Of a stretch of DNA of 64,000 bases, positions 9,682 to 19,729 are shown in pieces. A program made the translations under genes and the position numbers. The notes under the pieces are model-generated. The model was not told the DNA's origin. It was given only the letters and a program-made list of their open reading frames with translations, and did not search any database. Location: NCBI GenBank assembly GCA_036936605.1, contig JAUPFV010000003.1:144368997-144432996 (forward strand). Direction: 5' to 3'. This stretch comes from Limnanthes douglasii subsp. nivea. Its lineage: Eukaryota > Streptophyta > Magnoliopsida > Brassicales > Limnanthaceae. Positions within the stretch are counted from its first letter, which is position 1; each line of letters begins with the position of its first letter.

Positions 9682-10728
9682 CTAATTCTTCATTGGATCA
9701 TCAATACTTTTGCCACGTAGTCTAAACACAGCAGCGTAACACTCTCTTGCCACCTTTTGATGACTTCGAACTACGCCGACTCGATCCCCGATCACATACT
9801 TCAAACATTGATGAACCGTAGAAACTATAGCATACATTTTAGCCAGCCATGACCTTCCAAAAATAGTGTTGTAGCTCGATGGACAATCTACCACCATAAA
9901 AAGTACTTGTACTTTCTTTTTGAAAGGCCCTTTTCCCAAAGAAATCTCACCTTCGAACTCCCCTATCACGTTTGCTGTTGCACCAGTAAACCCAATGATA
10001 GTTCTCTCTGACCTTTCTATTCGAGGTGGAGCGGTTAATCTATCATATGTTGATTTGAACAACACATTAGCAGAGCTCCCGGTATCAATCAACACTCGTC
10101 GAATCTCCACCCCACATACTTCTGCTCCTATGACCACTGCATCTTCGTGTGGCCCAGTAATTCCTCTCAAATCATCCCCATTGAAAATTATAAATGGGAC
10201 ATCCTTCTTGTTGCTTAGGTGTGCCGATGCTCCTCCCTCAATTTGATGCGTTAAATTCATTATATGTCTCTTCCTCGAATTATTAGTGTTGTTAGTCATT
10301 GAATCTCCCCCAAATATTGTCAGTGACTCAAAGAAGGCACACAAATCTCGAACACGTCCCTCACGCCTTGGCTCATCTACTGACATCAACAACAATCGAC
10401 TAGGGTCTGGGTCGACATATTCCGAAGCCACATCAAACTCATCACCTACAGCATCTAAAATCATCAGTGCAGTTTCCTCCTTAGAATTAGGATTACCAAT
10501 TTTTTGAGTTACAGCTTTAGCATTCTTTTTGACATACTCCAGCAACTTTCCATTTTCTATCAGAACCTGCATCTCCTTCTTCAAAGCAATACAATCATTT
10601 GTATCATGCCCAATATCATCATGATACCTGCAGAACTTGTTATTGCGCTCCTCCCTTGGTCTATTAATCGCTGCTGGCTTTCTGAAATTTAGTGTTCCCT
10701 TGTTTTTTTTCATATATCGATGCCACAC
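9682..10728 (-). CDS. Gag C-terminus (zinc knuckle) and aspartic protease of element A
   Basis: Continues gag after a one-base frame change in an A-run at about 10702-10710. A zinc-binding CRYHDDIGHDTNDC motif near residue 33 has the spacing typical of Tat Gag. The protease follows, with the active site VLIDTGSSANVLF at about residue 213, a GFTGATANVIGE flap-like segment and YNTIFGRSWLAKMYA. The catalytic Asp is present. The frame ends at TAG (9682-9684), followed by CAG TTT; RT lies in the same frame directly beyond. Protease would cleave the polyprotein. The TAG is either an inactivating mutation or a readthrough point. Confidence 0.9.
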   Translation of the reverse strand: MWHRYMKKNKGTLNFRKPAAINRPREERNNKFCRYHDDIGHDTNDCIALKKEMQVLIENGKLLEYVKKNAKAVTQKIGNPNSKEETALMILDAVGDEFDVASEYVDPDPSRLLLMSVDEPRREGRVRDLCAFFESLTIFGGDSMTNNTNNSRKRHIMNLTHQIEGGASAHLSNKKDVPFIIFNGDDLRGITGPHEDAVVIGAEVCGVEIRRVLIDTGSSANVLFKSTYDRLTAPPRIERSERTIIGFTGATANVIGEFEGEISLGKGPFKKKVQVLFMVVDCPSSYNTIFGRSWLAKMYAIVSTVHQCLKYVIGDRVGVVRSHQKVARECYAAVFRLRGKSIDDPMKN

Positions 10729-12079
10729 TTTCAGTCAAATCTGCATAATATTCTGGTTTCACCCATACATTAGATCTTGGTTTGAACTGATATTGATTAC
10801 TAAAGTTGTGATGATTAGCACCCCCTTGATACGAACTCGAACCTCCTCGGTAAGTAACATTTTGATTGCCCCTCGCCCTTGACGAGCTGTTATTCGAAGC
10901 GTTCGCTTGGTTATTTCCCCCCTGAGCATTCCCTTTCTGAACAGCAACATTTCCTCCTCGAACTCGAGTGGACTCTTCGACCTTGATCTGGTCTTCAACC
11001 TGGGCCATAAGAGCTCCAAACGTTAATGCTCTACGCCTTGTTGTTTCATCGGCTAAATCTCCAGGCAACAATCCTTGTCGAAACACCGCCATAGCCACCA
11101 ATTCCTCACAGTCATCTAATCCCGCTTTTGTTGACACAAATCTCTTGGTATAATCCTTCAGCTTTTCTCCCACAGCTTGCTTACATTGTATTATTGTATC
11201 TCCATTAGCTCTCATTTCTTTGCTTCCCACAAACTGTCTTCGAAAAGCTGTGTAAAAGTCTCTAAAATTTGCAATAGACTCCTTTGGAATCTTGTTATAC
11301 CATTTTAATGCAGTTCCTTTGAATGTCTGAGAGAAGGCCATGCAAACCAGCCTATCATCGTCCTCGAAGTTGGTCATATAGTTCTTGAATTGCTCTATAT
11401 GATCATCGGGATCTTGAGTTCCATCGAACTTATCAATTTTAGAAATGTCAAACCGCCTCGGAAGTGGTATAGATTTGATCTCACTAATCAACGGTGAATC
11501 CCTCCAATCCACACCTTGAACATACTGGTCCTCATTCCTCATTCCCACAGTAGCATACAGACTTGGCTCCCCGACATATTTCCGAGGAGAATACACTTTC
11601 CGAGGAGAATTCACTCGCCTCTCCTTCTTTTGCCTTCCTTCCTTATACACTTTAGCTGGCCTTAATTCATATTCTCCCTCTCTTGAATGACCTCGAAAAT
11701 GCTTATATCTCGGTGTTTCATCCGATTCCGAATCCTCATCATCTTCTTCACTAGAATACACATATCGTCGCTTCTGCAACCTTCCCTTCTTTTTCATTCC
11801 ACTGTGCTCCTTCCTACGTTCAAAACGTATTTTACGTCGAGTATCTTGAACATCATCGTCGTCATTCGACTGATCCGACTGATCATCCTGAGCTCCTCTG
11901 GATATTTCAGACCTGAGCTTAGCGTTATCATTACCTTGCTTCATTTGAGCATATTCATCAAGCTCTGCCACCTTTCTTATTAACTCCTTCATTTTTCCTT
12001 CAAAATCGAATTGATTTGATTGAATCGGAACTGGTTCACCTGCTTCTTTTTCTTGCAGATCAGATTTCAATGTTCCCAT
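10664..12079 (-). CDS. Gag of element A
   Basis: Starts at a true ATG (12079), with an in-frame TAA ten codons upstream. The N-terminal third is charged and low-complexity (Arg/Glu/Asp/Ser). The retrotransposon Gag domain (Retrotrans_gag type) follows: KIDKFDGTQDPDDHIEQF, FKGTALKWYNKIP, FRRQFVGSKE, KLKDYTKRF, FRQGLLPGDLADE. A Gly/Asn/Gln-rich linker then leads to the C-terminus. The frame is lost at an eight-A run near 10703, where the zinc-knuckle frame takes over. Gag forms the particle that packages element RNA. Confidence 0.92.
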   Translation of the reverse strand: MGTLKSDLQEKEAGEPVPIQSNQFDFEGKMKELIRKVAELDEYAQMKQGNDNAKLRSEISRGAQDDQSDQSNDDDDVQDTRRKIRFERRKEHSGMKKKGRLQKRRYVYSSEEDDEDSESDETPRYKHFRGHSREGEYELRPAKVYKEGRQKKERRVNSPRKVYSPRKYVGEPSLYATVGMRNEDQYVQGVDWRDSPLISEIKSIPLPRRFDISKIDKFDGTQDPDDHIEQFKNYMTNFEDDDRLVCMAFSQTFKGTALKWYNKIPKESIANFRDFYTAFRRQFVGSKEMRANGDTIIQCKQAVGEKLKDYTKRFVSTKAGLDDCEELVAMAVFRQGLLPGDLADETTRRRALTFGALMAQVEDQIKVEESTRVRGGNVAVQKGNAQGGNNQANASNNSSSRARGNQNVTYRGGSSSYQGGANHHNFSNQYQFKPRSNVWVKPEYYADLTESVASIYEKKQGNTKFQKASSD

Positions 12080-12145
12080 AGCCTTTCGAACAGACGGATC
12101 GTCACCTTATTCTGAATTCATCTCTGATCAGTGAAAATCTAAACA

Positions 12146-12235
12146 AAATACTCCAGAAAACGAAAAAACTCGAACGAAATGCTTCAGAAAACGAAAAAAC
12201 TCGAACGAAATGCTTCAGAAAACGAAAAAACTCGA
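12146..12235 (-). repeat. 31-bp tandem repeat in the leader of element A
   Basis: About 2.9 units start at 12146, 12177 and 12208 (core CAGAAAACGAAAAAACTCGA). They lie between the 5' LTR/primer site and the gag start, in the untranslated leader where packaging signals usually sit. The function is unknown. Confidence 0.8.
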
Positions 12236-12272
12236 GACTCGATTTTTGATCTATCGATCAAGGTATCTTCGA

Positions 12273-12290
12273 CCCCTCTTTCTAGCGCCA
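12273..12290 (-). other. Primer-binding site of element A
   Basis: On the minus strand the sequence three bases inside the 5' LTR reads TGGCGCTAGAAAGAGGGG. The leading TGG pairs with the CCA end of a tRNA, and the position fits a plant Ty3 primer-binding site. I do not know which tRNA it matches. Confidence 0.7.
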
Positions 12291-12293
12291 ATT

Positions 12294-12590
12294 TGGTATG
12301 AACAGAAAGTAATTAGAGAAAATAGAGAATATCTACTTAGAATCAGCAGAGAGATTTTTTAGAAGTGAATATTGTCTTTCTCCTCTAAATATTTCATAGG
12401 CGTAATCAACCTCCCCAGCCTCTTCAAATAGGCCTGGTGAGTTAGTTACAAGAGCGGTTACATAGAAAGATATTTACAGTTTAGTCCCTATATTTCTCAT
12501 AAGCCCTAATTTTACCCTATATTAATAGAACTTATCAATTAAGTCCTTACTAATTACATTTAGGTCCTTAAAGAATATATTCCCTTATCA
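12294..12590 (-). repeat. 5' LTR of element A
   Basis: 297 bp, TG...CA, the partner of 2209-2505. As the 5' LTR it would drive the minus-strand transcript. It is followed on the right by the target duplication GCCAT (12591-12595). The differences from the other LTR are mostly transitions (A/G, C/T). Confidence 0.95.
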
Positions 12591-12595
12591 GCCAT

Positions 12596-13619
12596 TGTTA
12601 GTCATATAGAGTGCCTACCAAATATGTGGAGCTTAGATGGTACTTGCACAATGGTTAACAAAGATTTGAAAACCTTTCCTTTATTTGAGAGAGATTCTTA
12701 AAGATCTTGGTTATAAATTCCATTCCTAATTAAAGCTATGGTACTCGGATTACAGTTTGACTTTGGGGAAAACGTAATCGGTAGAGATGGTTGAGATGGT
12801 TTAATTATTTTTCACCTGACATCGAGCGAGGAAACTTTAACGAAAAGGAACAAATCACTATTATAGATCTGCATGAAAACACTAGGAAACAAGTACTCCC
12901 ACCTTTCCATATTAATGGAAGTTTTGGAGTAATTTTTTATAAGTCTATTTATTATTGAACTAATTAACAAGACTATATTTTATTTATTAGTTAAAATTCA
13001 CAATGTTATGTGAATGGGCCATTATAGAGCAATAAATTTTGTCTCTGTTATGAAAATAAGATTCAGGTGAATATTGAAGAAGGTCATATGTGGCTAGCTT
13101 GTAAGTTTTCAGAAATGATATACAATTTTTTTCTGAACTTCTTATGGTTGTTAATCTAATCAAATGTTCTTGTGGTGCTTAACAATAATATTTATTTTTA
13201 TGCTCTCATGCTTTTAATACAGTACATTCGAGTCAAGAAGATCCGATGACATTTATTAAGACATTTCATATGGTCAACAATTACATGTCAGCTTACTTTT
13301 TTAGCATAAATTATTTAACTAACTTTTGTGAAGATAATGCTCTAACGATTTGACGAAAGGTTTGCCTCCTAACTTTAAAAGACGAGTTGGAAGATTTAAG
13401 AATAAATGTATTATATCTGAATAAAAAATAATAACTAAGAAGATGAAGTTTAGTTTTTGTTCAATGTTTTAACATGATCGACGGTCTTGCGAACGAGCGT
13501 TTTAAATATTTGGTATTTGTTTTTAATGCTTTGTATTTTTAAGTTCACGCCTTTAATTTACGTCTTTTGGAATACTTTAATTTTCATGTTATAAATTTTT
13601 TGTTACTGGGCATACAATA
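12596..13619. other. AT-rich sequence without recognisable gene
   Basis: Old sequence into which element A inserted, interrupted by many stops in all frames. A short coding-like run on the plus strand near 12620-12700 (SLDGTCTMVNKDLKTFPLFE) could be a decayed F-box-type fragment, but it is too short to name. Confidence 0.4.
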
Positions 13620-14897
13620 AAGGTATGCGAGATTGGGTAATGTTATAATAAAGGCATTCGAGACCATAATGCTACAATCTGAGATCAGAGACACAGTAAT
13701 GTTTAAATACGCGAATGATTGTAGTTTATTTTGTTGGGTCTTTTGCGTATTTACTAGGCCCAAAATAGTGGCTTAGAATTTGTTGTTTCTTCTTTTTCGA
13801 GGTCCAAAATATGTCATGATAAATTGGAATCAACATATAATATGTGTTGTCTCGCATATTAAGGAATACATCATCAATCATTATCAATGCATCGATTTTA
13901 TTGACCAGTGAAGTATGCATTAAGACAAAGAATTACAAAAAAAAATTGTTGAATACAATGTACATTTTTATACAATTTAGTTATACTTTTCGTTGCAAAA
14001 TTGAAGTACTAAATTTATAGATTTTTCCAAGTCCATGAACTCTCACGGATGATTTTGATGTCGACGTCGATGGACTAAATGAAAGCAAACAGGATAGTCG
14101 ATGGACTATGTCCTGATTTAATCAAATCAGAGCTTCATTAACCTATATAATGACAAGTGCATGATGTGTTATATAAGATGTGAGAAATTTTATATAATTG
14201 TAAGACATGCGCCAGATATGATATACGAATATGTGAGACATGTTATATCAATTGACATATGTGAGACACGTGCGATAAATTTTCTGATACATCTTAGGTA
14301 GGTGCGAGACATTGTAGACAAGATGCGAGTCATGTTGTACAAATATGTGAGACATGTACTATAGCACTGCTAAATATGTTGTTGAGAGACTACATTATAA
14401 CATATGTGGTTCAATCACCTCTTGCATATGTTTTTTATAATGTGGTGGGTCATATGTTGGTCATTTAATAGTGTCTTGTACTTGTTTTCTTATTTTCTAC
14501 AAGGTATTTGAAAAAATAAAAAATAACATGCAAGATCAAGGAAAAACAAACACGCAAGAAAAAGAGAACTCGACATGCGACACATGAAAAAAGTGAAACA
14601 TATAATATATGAATAATATATGCGATATATTGACACGTAACACGGAAGAATATAGAGGCGAGACTAGTTGCACATGAAAGACACTAAAGAAAAATAAACA
14701 CTCGAGACTAAATACAAAACAATATGCAAGATAAGAGAAAAAAATGCAAAACTAGTCAAAATGTGATTAAAATCTAGCGTTTTGTAACCTTCAATATATG
14801 ACTATGTAACACAAAATATTTTGATATTGGAAATCGAATATTATTCTTCCTAAGTTCCACTTACATATTCATCTTTATTGGCTAGAGAAAATCCTAC

Positions 14898-15344
14898 CAT
14901 TTTTGTTTGGAGCATTATGCACACCAACAGGTGAAGCATCAAGCTCATCATGTGGAACATCAAACTTAGTAGGTCGAAAATTTTGTGCATCATCTTGTAC
15001 TTCATATGAAGCATCATGTAGATTTGTACCTACCACAAGCTTAACTCTTACTTAATCCTCTAAATTAAGTACTTTCTTGGATGGTTTATCTGCTACGAAA
15101 AATAGTGATAGTTATATGTTCCTTTGACGAGAAGGTGATTCTTGTGTAGTTGGTTACTTTTGTGCTTTTGGTTATGGGATGATTTGTGCGATATTTCATT
15201 TGTGTTAGCTGGAATTGCTTGGGTAAGTTGTGGAATCAGTGGTTTGACATGTAGAATTGGTAGTATGTCATGGCGTGGTGGATCTAAAAGAAGCAGGTCT
15301 AGATTTTTTAAGATCTTGTAAACCGAGACGATCACGTAATTTCA
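14898..15344 (-). pseudogene. Coding-like exon C of an unidentified minus-strand gene
   Basis: A candidate acceptor (TATAG) precedes 15344 and a candidate donor (GTAGGA) follows 14898. Reading VKLRDRLGLQDLKKSRP at the start and DASYEVQDDAQNFRPTKFDV near the end gives coding-like text, with stops between them. The family is not recognised. It appears to be the downstream part of the same decayed gene as the exons at 15749-15877 and 16589-16905. Whether this was a host gene or a gene carried by a transposon is open. Confidence 0.35.
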
Positions 15345-15748
15345 CTATATGTATATATTTATCTTTTATCTATTTTATCATAACAGAAATTTCATACTTC
15401 TTTTTAATGAGACTGCTATAATTTCCTTTGATCTGGAATTTTAAGTTAAAATAATTTTACAATGCGAGACAAGGCATGATTGAACATGCGCTATGCGAGA
15501 CTAAGAATTGATAGAACATGTGACATGTGAGATTAAGCATTGATAGAATATGCGACATGCGAGACTAGACATTAATTGGACATTATACATGCAAGACCAT
15601 CATTGATACGAGACTGTTATTGAAAGAACATGTGAGACTAAATATGTGCTTACAATATATGTGAGAGTAGTATTGATGGAAAATGTGAGACTAAATATAT
15701 GCTTATAATATAGGCGAGACTAGCATTTATAGAACATCAACACCATAC

Positions 15749-15877
15749 CTCTTCATCTTTAAGATGCTTCATCTTTTCAATCAAATCTAAGTTTTTTATC
15801 CTAATCCTCACCATTTTTAGCATCTTGGAATCATGCCTTCTCAGACATCTTTTTTTCGCAATGATTGTGTGCTCCAT
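15749..15877 (-). pseudogene. Coding-like exon B of an unidentified minus-strand gene
   Basis: Open for 43 codons from ATG at 15877 (MEHTIIAKKRCLRRHDSKML, ending MKHLKDEE) with GTATGG directly after, a good donor context. It is basic and helical in character. No family is recognised. It is supported mainly by the clean boundary and by its place between two other coding-like minus-strand segments. Confidence 0.35.
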
Positions 15878-16588
15878 GATGAATGGTTTCTTTAAAAATA
15901 AATCAGAATGATTACAACTAATTTTTTTGTTTAATTATAGACCAATATAGTAATTGTTCAAAAAGTAATGCATCTAATAACTATGCCATGCTTGTTTTCC
16001 ATACAAGTGTGGAATGACCCAAGTATATTACCTTTTATTGTTCAAAACCAATTGTAATTGTGTATTTTTATCAAGGTCTTTGACATAAAAGACCATTTTT
16101 GTACCCATTACATCACTTCATACTGAATATAATAATATATAGAACATATACATGATAAAAATAATAATCACATCCTTTACACCTTGATCGTCCAGTAAAA
16201 ATAACTTTATCAATTTTATCCAATAAAACACAAAGCAATGATAATTGATAAGTACATGCGAGAATGCAACAAATATATGGGCATGATAGAAGACTACGGC
16301 ATCTACTACATGTGATACTAGAATATATACTACATACGAGAATAATGCAACTATAGCATTCGAGTATAGTGCAATTACTGCACGCGGTACCAAACTTATG
16401 TAAGAACAATCTTAACATGCGATACCAAGCTTATTTACAACTCGATACGAGTTTGGAGAAAATATTACATGAGATGAGAGTTACTACTACAACTACTGTA
16501 AGTGACCAAGCTTATTTAAAATGATATATGATACCTAAGTTATTTATAACTAGAGCATGAAATACAAATTTCAATAATAATATGAGAT

Positions 16589-16905
16589 CATTCATTTATC
16601 AAATTATTTGTTGTTGGTTTTGATTTATTCTTTTCTACTTTTCTTGAATTTTCGTCAAGGAAGTATGTCTTGATGATCATTGAATCTTCTTCTTCACAAT
16701 CGGTGTATCTAAGTTTGAGGCTCTTTTTAGCATTTAAAGGAATTTACTCCTCACCTTGCTTCAAACAAAATATATTCTTCACAAATTTGGTTGTCAGTTT
16801 AACATGTATGGAGCCCAATTTGAAAACATCGTCTTTGACCTTGTATTTCTTGATAATTTTGATGAATATGTCATATTGCTTCTTTATTTTAAAATTATCA
16901 TTGTG
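16589..16905 (-). pseudogene. Coding-like exon A of an unidentified minus-strand gene
   Basis: About 105 codons with one internal TAA, on the minus strand: QYDIFIKIIKKYKVKDDVFK, KLTTKFVKNIFCLKQGEE, IPLNAKKSLKLRYTDCEEE. The pattern loosely recalls the DUF1985-type module found in plant Ulp1-bearing transposons and related genes (hydrophobic-F-K-L-G, V-x-x-I-F-x-L, IPLN), but this is only a guess. It ends in TGA at 16589-16591. Confidence 0.35.
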
Positions 16906-18158
16906 AAAAGTATGTTAGCCTTCAAGATGGTTTATAATTATGTTTCTTTGACGTTTTTATGTGTTCATATTTAATATCATTAATCTTTCATAAGATTTAT
17001 AATGCTCACCAGACCCGATAAGAAATTGTAAGCTTTAAGAGCCATTTTTTGAGTAAGAAAATACGGTGTAAGATTCCAGGTGTAAGAAAATGTGAAAAAA
17101 AATATAATGAATATGTATGATATGCAAGATAAAACATAATGAACATGTGAGAGATTTGGGATTGATTACGATGAAAACCATACTAAGAAAACACATATGG
17201 AAGATGCGATACATATACAAGTCACACTAATGACAAACGTGGCATATGTGAGACGTTAATTATTTTTAACGATGTAAGATGTGAGATGTGCAAGACAAAA
17301 CATAATAAAAATGTGAGAGATGGAAACCAGTTACAATGAACATTTTCAAAACTATTTTACAACTGAACAATGTGAGACAATACATAACAAATGATGCGAG
17401 AAAATATATAATCAACATGTGTGAGATGAGAGACCTGATATAATGAATAAGTGGGAGTTACTAGATATACGAGACTAGACATAATGAATATGTGCAAACC
17501 CATTTCATATTAACAATGTGATACTAGACAAATGAACGTGCACGAGAAACGAGACATCCTAACAAATGTATGTCATGCATAATTACACCAAACGAGAGGT
17601 CATGGTAAGGAAACACATATGGAATATGTAATACATGTGATAACAATTTCTTAAACAATGCAAAACCATCGAGACACAGTATTGATGCACATGAGAAATA
17701 CAAAACGTTATGATTACTGAACTTCAAAATGAATGAAACCCAATATACACACTCAAAATAGCAAACAATATGACTCAATACTATACATTCAAAGCAAATG
17801 ACAAAAATGAAACCCATCAAATGCAAAACAAAATGAGAGATTTTTATACTCTCAAACTTGGTTTAGCACAAAATCACAGTGTGAATGTATATTTTTGTTT
17901 GAAACCTAACTAACAACTTATGTTTATTGTTTTTAACAAGTGGAAACTAACCCTAAACCATTAAATTTGTAGACGAATAAGAAAAATTACATCATTACTT
18001 TCTGAGTTGATTTATGGGTCGATTTCTCGGTTGATTTGTGGAATTTATGAGTTTAGATAGATAAAAGCAAGATCTTTGGGCTTGATTTTAGAGAGATAGA
18101 TAAAGGAAGGTGAACCGTATATTTGGGTGAAAAAAACTTTATTTTGTTTAAATTACCC

Positions 18159-18166
18159 TATTTATA
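18159..18166 (-). promoter_or_regulatory. Candidate TATA box upstream of the unidentified minus-strand gene
   Basis: The minus strand reads CGCCTATAAATAGGG, a very good plant TATA context. Downstream on the minus strand is a C/T- and A-rich leader (about 18130-17950). The coding-like exons begin more than 1 kb further. The link between promoter and exons is inferred from orientation only. Confidence 0.4.
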
Positions 18167-18368
18167 GGCGAGGGGTACATTTTATTCAGAATCTATAGTC
18201 CATGTACCAATTGGTGACCTTCCAATTTTGGATACTCGGTGGTAATAGAAAACTTGAATGAATATTTATGAGTCACTCACCTAATGTATAATATGTTTAC
18301 TATTAGTATTAAATCATGAATCATAAGAGTTTTAAACTTTTAATCATCCCGAAATCCTAATTACTCAT

Positions 18369-18390
18369 AGGTATATATATATATATATAA
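18369..18390. repeat. (AT)n microsatellite
   Basis: Simple TA dinucleotide run of about 18 bp. Confidence 0.8.
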
Positions 18391-18399
18391 GATCAAGAT

Positions 18400-19440
18400 T
18401 CATACTTACCACTCTGAATCTTTGAGTCTTGCGTTTATGAGTTATTGCATAACCGATTGAATGAGACCGGTAGTCGATAGGATTCTCACAACTAGAATAG
18501 TTCATCTCCGGTCTTTTCCTAAATGATAGGTAACAACGGTCTTGATGGAACCGCTGGAACAAGGATAAAACGAAGAGAGAAGAAAGGTAACCAAAACTAA
18601 AAACGACATATTAGATCCTCTATTTGTGATAAACTAATATATATATAGAGTTTATTTAGATTTATTCATAGTTAGTGAATACAATTCACTAAATTATCTA
18701 TAGGTCCTTCAATTAACCCTTCATAGGCTAATATGCCCAAACCTATCTTATCTTCACTTATTAACATATAACTTTTACTATCATCTATACTCCAATGTTC
18801 TAGCCGCTGTGAGGGACCATGACCATTATTAGGCAATTAGAGCCCAATACCAAAATGTTGGACTAATGGTTCATCCTTCAAAATACACATGAGCCCAACT
18901 AGTATCTAAACTTTATACACTTTCATGAGACTTAATAATAATATATTAGTTATTATTATCTATCGGTCTAATATTCTAAAGATAAATTATTATATTTAAT
19001 TTGGATTATTAAAATATACCTTGATATTGTGTATTTACGCATGATGAGACAATCCAAATCTAATATTTTCTTACAATCTCCATATTAGATCATTCATGTG
19101 TAATGAAGTGTATCCTTCCAAATTGTACACTCTAAACCGGTGTTGCTCACAGATAATGTGTGGATGTATATTAGGTAACATTCAATAATGAACCAAAAAG
19201 GTTCAGCAACGTCTTACGTTTGCATTAATGGTTTTACAGTAAATGCATTTCTAATTACCACCTTTAATAAACCATGAATTCTCATGGAGTATGGAGTGTA
19301 GCATGAAATTGTGGCACAAACCTATAATCAACACCTCTCAACTTCCAAATGATCCTACTTAATTGAGATAACTTAATGAATAAGTGAAACTTAATCATTG
19401 TATTTATCTAAATTGTTGTATACATACAATCTAAAGTCAT
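18400..19440 (-). mobile_element. Truncated Ty1/copia-like LTR and 3' internal remnant
   Basis: On the minus strand a purine-ended stretch (ATATGGAGAT) meets TGTAAGAAAATATTAGATTTGG at about 19075. That is the layout of a copia polypurine tract followed by its 3' LTR, so the LTR would run from 19075 towards about 18400 and 19076-19440 would be 3' internal untranslated sequence. An AT-rich TATATATATA run near 18640 could be its TATA region. I found no second LTR, target duplication or coding sequence. The left boundary is uncertain. Confidence 0.35.
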
Positions 19441-19729
19441 AATACAATCTAAAAAACTAAACCAAAATCTCGAAATCAAAACAATAAGAATTTTCAAATA
19501 AACAATATTTTCATTAAAAACTTTGAGCATTTAAGACTGAGTAAAAAAAAAATACAAATATTTAGTCTCCACGATAATTTTAACTTAATTAAAAGAGTTT
19601 ATTTTATTTACTTGATTATAAGAAACTACATATCTTCTCCTTATTGCATATTATTAAATGTGTCTTAAATTTCATCCCAATCGACATTAACAAACTAGAA
19701 ATCTTCTCCAGCGCTGTACCCGTTACTTC

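Larger units (their letters stand above)
2209..12590 (-). mobile_element. Complete Tat-lineage Ty3/gypsy LTR retrotransposon 'A' with antisense gene
   Basis: A 10.4-kb element with two 297-bp LTRs that begin TGGTATGAAC and end CTTATCA. It is flanked by a perfect 5-bp target duplication, GCCAT, at 2204-2208 and 12591-12595. The primer-binding site lies at 12273-12290 and the polypurine tract at 2509-2516, so transcription runs right to left. Gene order along the minus strand is gag, protease, RT, RNase H and integrase without a chromodomain, then an antisense extra gene. This order is typical of the Tat lineage. The LTRs differ at about 8 of 297 sites by eye (2.7%), so insertion is fairly recent. 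Coding is interrupted by one frameshift in gag, one stop before RT, one frameshift after RT and one stop inside RNase H. Catalytic motifs otherwise look intact. Confidence 0.95.
13620..17520 (+). repeat. Field of degenerate ATGYGAGAC motifs
   Basis: At least 30 copies of a short motif (ATGCGAGAC, ATGTGAGAC and close variants such as ATGCGACAT or ATACGAGAC) occur over about 3.9 kb. Nearly all are in the same orientation; one reverse copy is near 13850. They are densest at 14160-14350, 15450-15720 and 17130-17520. Between 15480 and 15720 they fall into imperfect units of about 40-60 bp containing TTGATAGAACATG. They surround, but do not overlap, the coding-like exons at 14898-15344, 15749-15877 and 16589-16905. 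The array is not CRISPR-like: spacing and copies are irregular. Confidence 0.65.

Noticed and set aside
9319..10882. Plus-strand frames opposite gag, protease and RT of element A
   Set aside because: Shadows: the minus strand carries all conserved retroelement motifs.
16113..16418. Two overlapping minus-strand frames of 90-100 codons (Cys/Ile/Tyr-rich)
   Set aside because: Low-complexity AT-rich text with no motif, mutually overlapping in different frames and lying in the repeat field.
13620..17520. Repeated GAGAC motif as a CRISPR array
   Set aside because: Copies are degenerate, spacing is irregular, there are no equal-length spacers, and the context is a plant nuclear genome.
17524..17826. 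100-codon minus-strand frame
   Set aside because: Composition-driven (Phe, Ile, Leu, Cys, His), with no family signature and no start context.
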